Part shown: positions 49,392 through 58,676 of the stretch, piece after piece
Layout: each line of letters starts with the position of its first letter
Position numbering within the stretch: position 1 is the stretch's first letter
From: Polaromonas vacuolata
GTDB taxonomy: Bacteria; Pseudomonadota; Gammaproteobacteria; Burkholderiales; Burkholderiaceae_C
DNA: 64,000 nucleotides
Direction: 5' to 3'
NCBI RefSeq assembly: GCF_012584515.1
Contig: NZ_CP051461.1
Coordinates: forward strand, 3,529,501-3,593,500
Notes under the pieces: generated by a model
The model's database searches: none
What the model saw: only the letters and a program-made list of their open reading frames with translations
What the model was told of the DNA's origin: nothing
Translations under genes and position numbers: made by a program

Positions 49392-49724
49392 TGGTTGTCC
49401 TTTAAATACAAGTGAGTGTTGCTATTGAGCATATGCAAAGAAGAGACCAGTTATTTCTACTTGACGCTATCAAGAGTTTTTTACTCGCTGCAAGTGCTTC
49501 ATCCTACTTTTGGGCCGCTTGCGTGCGGACAGCACAGCGGTCTTCATTGCTAAGCTCGCCATATAAAACTTAAGTGGTGCGTTGAAAATACGATTGTGGT
49601 GCAGACGCCAAATTGGCGAGCCTCACAAATGAGTGTTTAGTGCATTTTCCTTTCTGTTTTTAGTTTTCACGCTTGGCATAGTTTGTGCTAAATTAGTAAT
49701 TATGCTTACTAATTTAAACTAATC
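49392..49724. promoter_or_regulatory. Divergent promoter region of the amide cluster
   Basis: About 330 bp between the amidase pair (leftward) and the nitrilase/importer genes (rightward). An AT-rich stretch near 49675-49720 (TTAGTAATTATGCTTACTAA is a near-perfect inverted repeat) directly precedes the nitrilase start and could be an operator. Confidence 0.5.
49692..49711. promoter_or_regulatory. Palindromic candidate operator upstream of the nitrilase gene
   Basis: TTAGTAATTATGCTTACTAA reads nearly the same on both strands (TTAGTAA ... TTACTAA) and lies about 14 bases before the ATG at 49725, overlapping where a promoter -10 or start site would be. Suggestive of regulator binding only. Confidence 0.4.
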
Positions 49725-50576
49725 ATGAGCGAAATAAAAGACTCTCTACCTGTCTCGCCTGTCAAAGTTGCTTGCTGTCAGTTGGCTCCCAAGGTCGGCT
49801 ATAAACAGAACAATCTTGATAAGACAGCAGACTTTATTTTGCGTGCAGCTAAGGACGGCGCTCAAATTATTGTGCTACCTGAGCTGTGTAGTTCTGGTTA
49901 TGTATTTGAGAGTCGTGCTGAAGCGGCATCTTTGGCCGATGCCTACGATGACGGCGAAACGACAACGCTTTGGCAAGGTTTAGCGAAAGATTTGGGCGTT
50001 TATATTGTGGGTGGCTTCGCTGAGCGGTCGGCTGCAACATTGTTCAATTCGGCGGCGGTGATAGGTCCACGCGGCCGCATGGGTTTGTTCCGCAAGGTTC
50101 ATCTTTGGGGTGACGAGAATTTATTTTTTTCTCCAGGCGACTTGGGCTTTCCTGTTTTTGCAACTGAGTTCGGAACTATTGGAGTGGGAATTTGTTACGA
50201 CGGCTGGTTTCCTGAGTTCTACCGAACCTGCGCGCGCAAAGGTGCAGAGTTGATTTGTGTTCCAACCAATTGGGTGCCTATACCCGGCCAAGATCCCAAG
50301 CGTGAAGCCATGGCGAATATTCTCACCATGGCTTCTGCGCACTCTAACTCTATTTATATTGTGGCGGCTGATCGCGTGGGCATGGAGCGTGGACAACTCT
50401 TTATAGGTCAGAGCCTGATCACGGGATACACCGGCTGGCCAGTCGCTGGTCCTGCCTCACCAAACGAGGAGCAAATTCTCATGGCTGATATTGATATGGC
50501 CAGTGCCCGAAAAGCACGTCGTTGGAATGACTTCAACGAGGTGCTTAGAGATTGTCGTCCCGATGCGTATCGTTAA
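49725..50576 (+). CDS. Nitrilase/carbon-nitrogen hydrolase family enzyme
   Basis: 283 residues with the full Glu-Lys-Cys triad: E53 in VLPELCSSG, Lys in FRKVHLWGDE, Cys in GVGICYDGWFPE. This superfamily hydrolyses nitriles, amides or carbamoyl groups; the length and motifs fit aliphatic amidases/N-carbamoyl hydrolases better than true nitrilases. It stands at the head of the amide-type importer operon, with 50 bp to the binding-protein gene. The product is cytoplasmic. Confidence 0.87.
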   Translation: MSEIKDSLPVSPVKVACCQLAPKVGYKQNNLDKTADFILRAAKDGAQIIVLPELCSSGYVFESRAEAASLADAYDDGETTTLWQGLAKDLGVYIVGGFAERSAATLFNSAAVIGPRGRMGLFRKVHLWGDENLFFSPGDLGFPVFATEFGTIGVGICYDGWFPEFYRTCARKGAELICVPTNWVPIPGQDPKREAMANILTMASAHSNSIYIVAADRVGMERGQLFIGQSLITGYTGWPVAGPASPNEEQILMADIDMASARKARRWNDFNEVLRDCRPDAYR

Positions 50577-50626
50577 TTTCGGTTTTTTTCTCCATTGTGT
50601 TTTTAATTTTTCTCTAGGATTTTTCA

Positions 50627-51787
50627 ATGAAAATTTTAAAGTGGTTTCAAATATCTCTAACGACTAGTGCCTGTCTCGTGGCCCTAGGTGCGCATGCGGC
50701 TGAGCCAATCAAGATTGGTATACCGATTGGTCTGAGCGGTGCCAACAGCGTTGTTGCACCGTCTGTGGTTCAAGCGGCTCAACTGGCAGTTGAAGAGATA
50801 AATGCTAAAGGCGGCGTTTTAGGACGCCAGCTGCAATTAGAAGTTGCGGACGATGGCAGTGGTGCTGCTGGTGCGCAAAAAGCCTTTGATTCTTTGATTT
50901 ATCAAAAGAAAGTCGACGCATTGATTTCGATGGAAACCAGCGCCGCCCGTAATGCTGGGCTGCCTATCGTGTCACGCGGAAAACTGCCTTACATTTACAC
51001 ATCTTTTTATGAAGGTCGTTCGTGCAACCCATACATGTATGTCAATGCATGGGTACCCAATCAACAGGTTGCACCGATAGTAGATTTCTTCATGGCAGCT
51101 AAAAGCGCTAAGACTTTCTTTTTAATTGGCAGTGATTACTCGTTTGGCCGCGGGATGCTCGACTTTACTAAAACCTATATTGGTAAAAAAGGTGGCAAGG
51201 TCGTCGGTGAGGAATATCTGCCAATGGATGGCTCCGATTGGACTGCGGTTATCAATAAGCTCAAGTCCGCCAAGCCTGACGCCATCATTACCTCAACTGC
51301 AGGTGGTGCGCCAAACGTGACGCTTACCAAGCAACTGCGGGCAGCAGGCATCACACTTCCATATGGCAACTTAGCAGTTGATGAGGGTACGGCCAAAGAC
51401 ATGGGTTCTGATGCTGAAGGTATGGTGATTTCAGGCTCTTATCTGACCAGTATTGCTAGCGCTAAAAATAAAGAATTTCTCGCTGCAATGCAAAAGAAGT
51501 TTGGAGCTGACCTGAAGACGCCAAACGATCTTTCTGTGCCGCAGTACGAGGCAGTTTATTTGTATAAAGCTGCGGTTGAAAAAGCCGGTGCAACCGCTGC
51601 TGAAAAAGTCATTCCAGCATTAGCAACGGTTTCGTTTGAAGGTCCTCGCGGCCTGATTCAAATGAGCAAGCAGCGTCATGCGCCACTGACCATGTATCTC
51701 GGACAAGTGCAAAAAGACGGCGGTATCAAATTACTTGAGAGCTTTAAGAATGTTGACCCGGGTAATCAGTGCCCAAATCTTAAGTAA
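50627..51787 (+). CDS. Amide/urea-type ABC substrate-binding protein
   Basis: 386 residues with a signal peptide (SACLVALGAHAAEP). The type I periplasmic binding fold is seen in KIGIPIGLSGANSV, VEEINAKGGVLGRQLQL and IGSDYSFGRGM. The segment YIYTSFYEGRSCNPYMYVNAW is of the kind found in short-chain amide and urea receptors (FmdD/UrtA-like). It supplies the downstream LivH/LivM-LivG/LivF membrane complex. Nitrilase and amidase neighbours support an amide ligand. Confidence 0.85.
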   Translation: MKILKWFQISLTTSACLVALGAHAAEPIKIGIPIGLSGANSVVAPSVVQAAQLAVEEINAKGGVLGRQLQLEVADDGSGAAGAQKAFDSLIYQKKVDALISMETSAARNAGLPIVSRGKLPYIYTSFYEGRSCNPYMYVNAWVPNQQVAPIVDFFMAAKSAKTFFLIGSDYSFGRGMLDFTKTYIGKKGGKVVGEEYLPMDGSDWTAVINKLKSAKPDAIITSTAGGAPNVTLTKQLRAAGITLPYGNLAVDEGTAKDMGSDAEGMVISGSYLTSIASAKNKEFLAAMQKKFGADLKTPNDLSVPQYEAVYLYKAAVEKAGATAAEKVIPALATVSFEGPRGLIQMSKQRHAPLTMYLGQVQKDGGIKLLESFKNVDPGNQCPNLK

Positions 51788-51863
51788 TTTCTAAGGGCTT
51801 ACGCCTTTTTCAATAAGTTGGACAGTGTCTTTAAAAGCCTCTGTCTCCCGTTTAAGGTGTTGC

Positions 51864-52697
51864 ATGTCCATACTGTTCGATATTCTCAGTACAGCGGGAA
51901 TTCTTTTTATCGTCTCATGCGGTTTATTGCTTATCTTCGGGGTCATGAAGATCATCAATTTCGCCCATGGTGGTTTTCTGACTTTGGGCGGTTATGCCCA
52001 GCTCATGTCAACGCAGCTGGGCTGGAACCCATGGATGGGATTGCCGCTGGCTTTTACCATGGGTATGCTGCTAGGTGCAGTAGTTGAGGTGCTAGTGGTT
52101 AAACCTCTGCATGCAAGACCACTTGATGCAATTTTGGCAACATGGGGTTTGGGAATCATTATTGGGCAATTGATCACATTGATATTTGGCCGTGGTGTTC
52201 AGTTCGCGCAGAGTCCATTAGAAGGCGCAATTCATTTATTCGGTACGGATTACTCTTTGTACCGCCTCACGCTGGTCGGACTTGCTATTGCTGTGGGGCT
52301 AGGCATTGGCGCCGTTCTCAACGGTACGCGCTTGGGCTTAATTACCCGCGCTGTCACCATGAATGAGTCGCTTGCTCGCGCTTTAGGTGTTAACAGCTCT
52401 TGGGTTCGGTTGTCTAGTTTTGCGATCGGTGCTGGGCTAGCTTGTTTAGCTGGCGCGCTAATCACCCCTCTATCTAGCGTTGACCCCAGCATGGGCGTGC
52501 CGTGGCTGACTAACGCATTCATGCTGGCCATGATTTCGGGTACGTCCTTGGTGAGTCTGGCAATCGCCTGCGTAGTGCTTGGCGCATCGCAAGTATTGGT
52601 CAGCGTCTACGTCAGTCCTATTCTTGGCTCGTTAACAATTGTTGTGTTGGGTGCGCTGGCACTTCGCCTACGGCCACAAGGATTTGCCCGTGGTTGA
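51864..52697 (+). CDS. Branched-chain/amide ABC permease (LivH-like)
   Basis: 277 residues with about eight membrane segments. Family motif MKIINFAHGGFLTLGGYAQL near the N terminus and ALGVNSSWVRLSSFAIGAGL. The ATG at 51864 follows AAGGTG; the frame from 51825 would add a non-hydrophobic leader. It overlaps slightly with the start region of the next gene (stop at 52697, next start about 52690). Confidence 0.9.
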   Translation: MSILFDILSTAGILFIVSCGLLLIFGVMKIINFAHGGFLTLGGYAQLMSTQLGWNPWMGLPLAFTMGMLLGAVVEVLVVKPLHARPLDAILATWGLGIIIGQLITLIFGRGVQFAQSPLEGAIHLFGTDYSLYRLTLVGLAIAVGLGIGAVLNGTRLGLITRAVTMNESLARALGVNSSWVRLSSFAIGAGLACLAGALITPLSSVDPSMGVPWLTNAFMLAMISGTSLVSLAIACVVLGASQVLVSVYVSPILGSLTIVVLGALALRLRPQGFARG

Positions 52698-54531
52698 TTC
52701 GCCTATTTCTGCCAAGACAACAACGAATACCGCTGCACGCCAACGAGTATTTGGTCCCAGCATTTGGTTATTGCTTGCCGCCATCGTTCTTTTAATTGTG
52801 TCGCCTTGGGTGTTGCCGCAGTTTATGCAAAACACTTTGGTTCGATCTTGTCTCTATGCTGTCGTCGTAATCACTGTTGATTTGCTGTGGGGCTATACCG
52901 GCATTCTTACCTTCGGTCAGGCCACTTTTTTTGGCATAGGCGCATATGCCACTGGGCTTGTGTTCACGCACATGGGATTTTCGACGGGCATGGCTGTCTT
53001 TGCTTTGTTCGCAGGAATCGCTGTGAGTATGTTGGTGGCGTGTCTTGTGGGAATTCTTTCTTTTTATCCAGGCGCTACGCCTTTATATGCTTCTGTGGTG
53101 TCTTTGGTTCTACCCATTGTCATGACCCAAGTTATTTTTGCGGGAGGAACTTTTACGGGTTCTAGCAGTGGTCTGTCGGGTTATGAAAGCTTTGACTGGG
53201 ACACATCGACTTGGCTTTGGGTTTGTGGTGGTTTTCTACTCATCACCACTTTGTTGGCAAGACGCTTTGTCAATAGTGACACCGGACGACTGCTGGTCGC
53301 TATCCGCGAGAACGAGGTCCGCTGTGACTACCTCGGCATTAATACCTCAAGGGTCAAGATTTTGTTATTGATTGCTTTGTCTGCGGTGAGCTCTGTTGCC
53401 GGTTTTCTGTACGCTTGTTATGGCATGGTCGTCGCGCCTGAGATGGCAGGCTTTCAGTTCGGCACAGAGATGCTGGTTTGGGTCGCACTCGGAGGGCGCG
53501 CAACCATCCTAGGGCCGGTTTTAGGCACCTTGCTAATCGATGTCAGTTCTGCCTACCTTAGCGGCGATCTTCCTTTTGTCTGGAAGTTGTTCTTGGGACT
53601 TTCGTTTGTAATTGTTATTGTTGCGCTGCCAAAAGGTTTGTTGCCAGCTTTGGTTCAGTTGGTGGGTCGGGGAAAATTCGCGTCATCCATTGATCAGAAA
53701 AGCCAATTGTTAGCTGCCCAAAATAGACCGCTTAAAGGTTTGGCTGCGCGCGGAAAAGTTGCGCTTTCAGTCAAAGGTGTAGTGCGTTTTTTTGGCAGTT
53801 TAAACGTACTGCGAAACGTCAACTTTGACGCTAAGCACGGCGAGCTGCTTTCCTTGGTCGGACCTAACGGTGCAGGGAAGACGACATTGATGCGTTGTAT
53901 TAGCGATGGGCGTGAGCGCTCTGGCGGTGACATTGCCATCAACGACCATGCGATAGAAAAGCTTGCACCTTTTGAATGTGTGCAGTTGGGAATCGGACGT
54001 AAATTTCAAACTGCCAATGTTTTTGAAGATTTAACGATTTTTGATGCACTCGCTGTTGCTCGTACAAAAATTAGTCGACCCAGTATTTGGCATCGCACAC
54101 ACGCTATCGCTTTGTCGCCACCGGCATTGAGTATTGTTCAAACAACAGGTTTGGACGCTTTGCTGGAGACCCCTTGCAGGCTGCTATCGCACGGCCAAAA
54201 GCAAGCGCTAGAACTCGCCATGGTGCTAGCTCTTGAGCCTAATATTCTTTTACTAGATGAGCCTACAGCCGGCCTGACTAAGCCAGAGCGGACCGCTATC
54301 GGGCAAACGCTCACCAGTCTTGCCAGAAATCACCAGATGTGTGTTGTTCTGATAGAGCACGATTTAGATTTTGTTTGTGACATTAGCAGCCGTGTGATCG
54401 TCTTGCACCAAGGGGAAATCGTTTTGGATGGATCGGTCGATGATGTGGTCAATTCCGAATTGGTACGCGACATTTATTCAGGCAGTGCCGCATTGCCAAG
54501 CCAAGCTGCGCAAAAGCCGGAGGATGTGTAA
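52690..54531 (+). CDS. Fused ABC permease-ATPase (LivM-LivG)
   Basis: About 613 residues in one frame. Residues about 20-335 form the LivM permease (WGYTGILTFGQATFFGIGAY, VAIRENEVRCDYLGIN, PKGLLP). After a linker, residues about 355-600 form the LivG ATPase with Walker A GPNGAGKTT near 390, signature LSHGQKQALELAM, Walker B ILLLDEPTAGLT and switch His in LIEHDLDFV. The start is taken as GTG at 52690, eight bases after AAGGA; it overlaps the livH stop. In most operons these are two genes; the fusion gives fixed stoichiometry. Confidence 0.88.
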   Translation: MVDSPISAKTTTNTAARQRVFGPSIWLLLAAIVLLIVSPWVLPQFMQNTLVRSCLYAVVVITVDLLWGYTGILTFGQATFFGIGAYATGLVFTHMGFSTGMAVFALFAGIAVSMLVACLVGILSFYPGATPLYASVVSLVLPIVMTQVIFAGGTFTGSSSGLSGYESFDWDTSTWLWVCGGFLLITTLLARRFVNSDTGRLLVAIRENEVRCDYLGINTSRVKILLLIALSAVSSVAGFLYACYGMVVAPEMAGFQFGTEMLVWVALGGRATILGPVLGTLLIDVSSAYLSGDLPFVWKLFLGLSFVIVIVALPKGLLPALVQLVGRGKFASSIDQKSQLLAAQNRPLKGLAARGKVALSVKGVVRFFGSLNVLRNVNFDAKHGELLSLVGPNGAGKTTLMRCISDGRERSGGDIAINDHAIEKLAPFECVQLGIGRKFQTANVFEDLTIFDALAVARTKISRPSIWHRTHAIALSPPALSIVQTTGLDALLETPCRLLSHGQKQALELAMVLALEPNILLLDEPTAGLTKPERTAIGQTLTSLARNHQMCVVLIEHDLDFVCDISSRVIVLHQGEIVLDGSVDDVVNSELVRDIYSGSAALPSQAAQKPEDV

Positions 54532-55238
54532 TGACTAAAGAAGTTTTACGGCTCGATGGATTGCGCTGCGGATACGGCCAGGCGACTGTGATTCGCGAAG
54601 TCAGTCTTTCTATTCACAGTGGCGAGATAATCAGCATATTGGGGAAAAACGGCATGGGCAAATCTACTTTGCTAATGTGCATTATGGGATTTTTACCACG
54701 TCAGTCTGGCCATGTTTTTTATAACGGCACGTTATTAGAAGCGGGTAATGCTCACCTTCAGGCAGAACAAGGCATGGCTTACGCACAGCAGGAAAAAGCC
54801 GTTTTCCAAGACCTCAGTGTTGAGGACAATCTGCGCATCGCAGTAGCAAATAAAAAACAATTTTCTGACGGCTTAGCACGTATTGCAGAGTACTTTCCAT
54901 TTATTCCTAAACGCCTGAATCAAAAGGCTGGAACGCTCTCAGGGGGGGAGCAAAAAATGCTGATTCTAGGGCGTGCGTTAATGATGCGGCCAAAGTTATT
55001 GCTGCTTGACGAGATCAGTGAAGGCCTGCAGCCATCCGTCATAGAACGCATTTCTTTGGTGCTGCAAACCGAGCGTAAGGCATCCTCAGTTGCCATGCTG
55101 ATCGTCGAGCAAAATGTGAGTTTCGCGTTAAAGACTGCAGATCGCTACGTGCTACTAGAACGCGGTGAATTAGGTGCGTCTGGCGGCACTCAAGACAGTG
55201 GCGCTAAAGAAAAAATTCTTACTGAACTAGGCGTTTAA
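54531..55238 (+). CDS. Branched-chain/amide ABC ATPase (LivF-like)
   Basis: 235 residues: Walker A GKNGMGKST, signature LSGGEQKMLILGRALM, Walker B LLLLDEISEGLQP, switch His replaced by Gln in LIVEQNVSF, as is normal for LivF. The ATG overlaps the stop of the fused permease-ATPase gene by one base (TAATG). It completes the importer with LivH, LivM-LivG and the binding protein. Confidence 0.9.
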   Translation: MTKEVLRLDGLRCGYGQATVIREVSLSIHSGEIISILGKNGMGKSTLLMCIMGFLPRQSGHVFYNGTLLEAGNAHLQAEQGMAYAQQEKAVFQDLSVEDNLRIAVANKKQFSDGLARIAEYFPFIPKRLNQKAGTLSGGEQKMLILGRALMMRPKLLLLDEISEGLQPSVIERISLVLQTERKASSVAMLIVEQNVSFALKTADRYVLLERGELGASGGTQDSGAKEKILTELGV

Positions 55239-55242
55239 AACT

Positions 55243-55959
55243 ATGCAGTTCAATACCTTTTCAATCGTTGGGCGCTGCCTTAAAACAGGCGAGTTGGGTG
55301 TCGCTGTCAGCAGCGCTGTGCCCGCTGTTGGCTCCCTCTGCATTTATATAGAACCGGGTGTGGGAGCGGTATCTACTCAGTCTTGGGTGAATCCTTATTT
55401 GGCTGTTGCGGCGCTTGCAGCTATGCGTGATCAAGCCGATGCACAGCATGCGCTTGAACTTGCACTTAGCCGGGATGCTGACTTGCATCTCAGACAGATT
55501 GGCGCGGTTGCTGCCCGGGGTCATGGCGCTGCATTTACCGGAGACAGTTGCACTGGTTGGTACGGTCATCTAACGGGGACTGACTACGCTATTGAAGGCA
55601 ATATGTTGGTTGGCGCTGAAACCTTAGCGGCTATGTCACGAGCTTGGCATGAGAGCTGCGACATGGCTTTGGCTGAACGCTTACTACTCGCTCTTGAGGC
55701 CGGCGATAACGCCGGTGGTGATCGCCGCGGCAAGCAGTCCGCAGCGCTCAAGGTGATGGGAACTGAGGTTTACGCATTAGTCGATTTAAGAGTCGATGAA
55801 CATCTCGAACCGGTGGTTGAATTACGGCGTATTTTTGAAGTTGCAAAGTTGCAATTAATTCCCTTTGTGCAAGGTATGCCTAGGCTGTATGGTCAGCCGC
55901 TTGCTTTGCCTGAGTCGGTGATGCGCATGCTACTCAAATGCCCAGCAGATAGGCCGTAA
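55243..55959 (+). CDS. DUF1028 family protein (Ntn-hydrolase-like)
   Basis: 238 residues of the DUF1028 family: MQFNTFSIVGRCLKTGELGV at the start, SSAVPAVGSLCIYIEPGVGA, STQSWVNPYL, GHGAAFTGDSC, GNMLVGAETLAAM, and GDRRGKQSAALKV. The family has an N-terminal-nucleophile-hydrolase-like fold, but its reaction is not established. The gene starts four bases after livF, so it is co-transcribed with the amide importer and probably acts on an imported or intermediate amide. No signal peptide. Confidence 0.85.
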   Translation: MQFNTFSIVGRCLKTGELGVAVSSAVPAVGSLCIYIEPGVGAVSTQSWVNPYLAVAALAAMRDQADAQHALELALSRDADLHLRQIGAVAARGHGAAFTGDSCTGWYGHLTGTDYAIEGNMLVGAETLAAMSRAWHESCDMALAERLLLALEAGDNAGGDRRGKQSAALKVMGTEVYALVDLRVDEHLEPVVELRRIFEVAKLQLIPFVQGMPRLYGQPLALPESVMRMLLKCPADRP

Positions 55960-56049
55960 GCAGATGAATATTTTTCTTGCAGCAAGTCGAGTTGTTTAGG
56001 CTGCTCAATTTATTGAGACTGGGACAATTCATTTTCTAGGCACTAGGCA

Positions 56050-57336
56050 CTAGGCGTTGGCTAAAACGGTCACTGCATAAGCCAGTGCTTGAACCCCAAG
56101 GAACAAGTCTTGGGGATCCGTTTTTTCTGCCGCATTGTGGCTGATGCCGCCTATGCTGGGCACGAAAATCATGGCTGTTGGACATTGATCGGCAAGATAC
56201 ATGGCGTCATGAAACGCACCGGATGTCATGCGCATTGGCGGCGCACGCTTGGCTATCGTGCAAGCTCGCTCACAGGCTTGGGTGATGATGCCGAGATGCT
56301 GTCTGGAAAAATAGTTGGCGCTCTTGCAAAAAGACTCTCGACTGAAACGCGTCCCTTCTAGTCATGGTCTTGAATCATGCGGTGCATGGCCGCTTCAAAC
56401 TGATTTAACACGGCCTCATCTACCGAGCGCGCGTCAACGCTAAAAGTGACGGCGCCGGGTATGGTATTAATCGAGTTGGGGCTAACTTGCCAGCGTCCTA
56501 GCGTTAACCGCAGGGAGTCAGCCACTTGGCTGTCGCGGTAGTTGTGAAACTGCTGCGCTAGCGCAATTGCGGCGGTCATGGCGTCGACGCGCTCATTCAT
56601 GGGCATGGTGCCGGCATGACCGGCTGAGCCTTTGAGCGTGAGCTCAAACCAGCGCACACTTTGTATACCGGTGACGACGCCAAAGGATATTTGCGCGCTC
56701 TAATACCGGGCCTTGCTCAATGTGTAGTTCGACGCAGGCGGACATTAATTAGCCCATAGCGCGCCGCGGAACGTCGGCAACGGCTTGCAGCGCTAGGTCA
56801 ACGGCAGCACCAAAACTAATGCCTTTTGAATCGACGGATTTTCGGTATTCAAGCAAGCGACTTGGCTCGACATAAGCGCTAGAGCCCATGGCGCCTGGAC
56901 TGAATCTGCAACCTTCTTCGTTAGTCCAGGCGACGACCTCAATCGCGCGTTGGGTTTGTATGCCGGCATCGTTTAAGGCGGCAATCACTTCGAGTCCGCC
57001 GACTACGCCATAAGCTCCGTCTAACTGACCGCCCACCGGCTGAGTGTCTGCATGACTGCCGGTTAACACCGCTGGTAAATCGGTCAAACCTGAGCGCCGA
57101 AAAAATAAATTTGCGCATTCATCAACCCGCACTTCACAGCCCAAGGCGCGCGCTTTGTCGATAAGAAAACGTCTGGATTGAAGGTCTATATCGGTTAGAG
57201 CTTCGCGCGCTACGCCGCCGTCATCATGGCCCCAAAAGGCGGCCAACTGTTCGAGAAACTGCTGTAAGCGGTCGAATTGAATATGGTCTTGCGCTGACTC
57301 GGCATGCGCGCTTAGCTGGTTATAACTGATGTCCAT
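56050..57336 (-). pseudogene. M20 N-carbamoyl-amino-acid/allantoate amidohydrolase, broken
   Basis: Three pieces of one gene. Piece 1 (57336 down to 56749) has an intact start and metal region (GSHADTQPVGGQLDGAYGV, TNEEGCRFSPGAMGS) but ends in TAA after RRAMG. Piece 2 (about 56730-56358) holds VELHIEQGPVLERANI, FELTLKGSAGHAGTMPM and SVDARSVDEAV, with a frameshift before and a stop after. Piece 3 (about 56235-56050) has the C-terminal SGAFHDAMYLADQCPTAMI and GISHNAAEKTDP. The original enzyme would hydrolyse N-carbamoyl amino acids or allantoate. The gene follows the amidase gene on the minus strand. Confidence 0.85.
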
Positions 57337-57389
57337 TTGACTGACCTTTTCTTGTGCGGTTTTTACTTTTTGCAGGTTATAAAAATTAA

Positions 57390-58670
57390 TTAGCGCAAGG
57401 CGAGCTCTAGCGTGTGCGCTGCGCTCAGTGCTTGCAGATCGGCCCAGCGCGGCCCTATAAGCGTCACACCAACTGGCATGCCGCAACCACCCAAGCCGAC
57501 GGGCACATGCACGCAGGGCAGGCCTAACAAAGTCCACAGGCGGTTAAAAATGGGGTCGCCAGTGGCGTCTAGTCCAGCAGGTGCTTCTGCGCCTGCGCTG
57601 GGCGCCAGAATCGCGTCGCAAGACGCAAACAAAGCATCCACATCAGCTCTGGCTTTGCCAGCCTGACTTTGTGCTTTTGCAAAATCTATCCCACTAATGG
57701 CTTGACCAGCTGTCATCAGCGCCGAGAACGCGGGGCTAAAAAGTTCTGCATGGCTTTTGCGCTCAGGAGCAAAAGCGGCAGAGGCTTCATACGCCATGAT
57801 TTGAATTTGTATCGCGGTCAAATCCTCACAGGACGGCGGCAGCGTCAGGTCGTGCAGTTGGGCGCCGCTTTTTTCTAATGCTTTCATCGCTTGCGCTAAA
57901 GCGCGCTGGCTGTCAGCGGTGGCTAAACCCCAGTGCGGTGTGCGGCAAACGCCAATGCGCAGCTGGCCCGTTTTTATGGGCGTCATTGTTTGATGGATTA
58001 AAGCGCCAATAAAAAAAGCCGCATCGTCGACTGAGCGCGCAAGAACACCCACCGTATCGAGACTCGGTGACAGCGCTTTGATGCCGGCTAATGCCAGCGT
58101 GCCATGCGTCGGCTTATAGCCAACCACACCGCAGTAAGCAGCGGGGCGAATAATTGAGCCCGCAGTTTGCGTGCCAAACGCCAGTGGCACCATGTTGGCC
58201 GCCACTGCTGCGGCTGAACCACTGGATGAGCCGCCAGGGCTGTGCTCTTGATGCTTGGGTGCACGCGGATTGCGCGTCATGCCTGGCTTGAAGGTTGCAA
58301 ACTCTGTGCTGACGGTTTTGCCCATGATGAGCGCGCCATGCGCACGGCAAGTTGCGACGCATGCGGCGTCGGTTTGCGGTCTATGGCCGGCATAAATTGG
58401 AGAGCCATAGCTGGTCGGCATATCGGCTGTGTCCATCAAATCTTTGATGCCCACGGGAATGCTGCTAAGCAAGCCGTCAACGCCTTTTTGATCTAGCGCT
58501 TTTGCGTTTTTAAGCGCTAGGTCAGGATCAAAAAATTGCCAGGCTTGGATGTCGGCGTCCAGCGACTGTATTTGCTCAATGTAGGCGCTGGCTACTGCTT
58601 GAGCAGTTAACTCGCGATTCGCAACACGTTTGGCAATTTCGCGTGCCGATAAAGAAATCAAAGGTGACAT
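57390..58670 (-). CDS. Amidase-signature enzyme (second)
   Basis: 426 residues, full length and intact. The catalytic triad is visible as Lys in PVGIKDLMDT, cis-Ser in PGGSSSGSAA and nucleophilic Ser in GTQTAGSIIRPA. The C-terminal LPCVHVPVGLGGCGMPVG is typical of small-molecule amidases. It lies between the broken M20 gene and the decaying second importer on the minus strand, so it may be losing its pathway. The start ATG at 58670 is followed by the usual LSAREIAKRV helix. Confidence 0.87.
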   Translation of the reverse strand: MSPLISLSAREIAKRVANRELTAQAVASAYIEQIQSLDADIQAWQFFDPDLALKNAKALDQKGVDGLLSSIPVGIKDLMDTADMPTSYGSPIYAGHRPQTDAACVATCRAHGALIMGKTVSTEFATFKPGMTRNPRAPKHQEHSPGGSSSGSAAAVAANMVPLAFGTQTAGSIIRPAAYCGVVGYKPTHGTLALAGIKALSPSLDTVGVLARSVDDAAFFIGALIHQTMTPIKTGQLRIGVCRTPHWGLATADSQRALAQAMKALEKSGAQLHDLTLPPSCEDLTAIQIQIMAYEASAAFAPERKSHAELFSPAFSALMTAGQAISGIDFAKAQSQAGKARADVDALFASCDAILAPSAGAEAPAGLDATGDPIFNRLWTLLGLPCVHVPVGLGGCGMPVGVTLIGPRWADLQALSAAHTLELALR

Positions 58671-58676
58671 AAAAAT

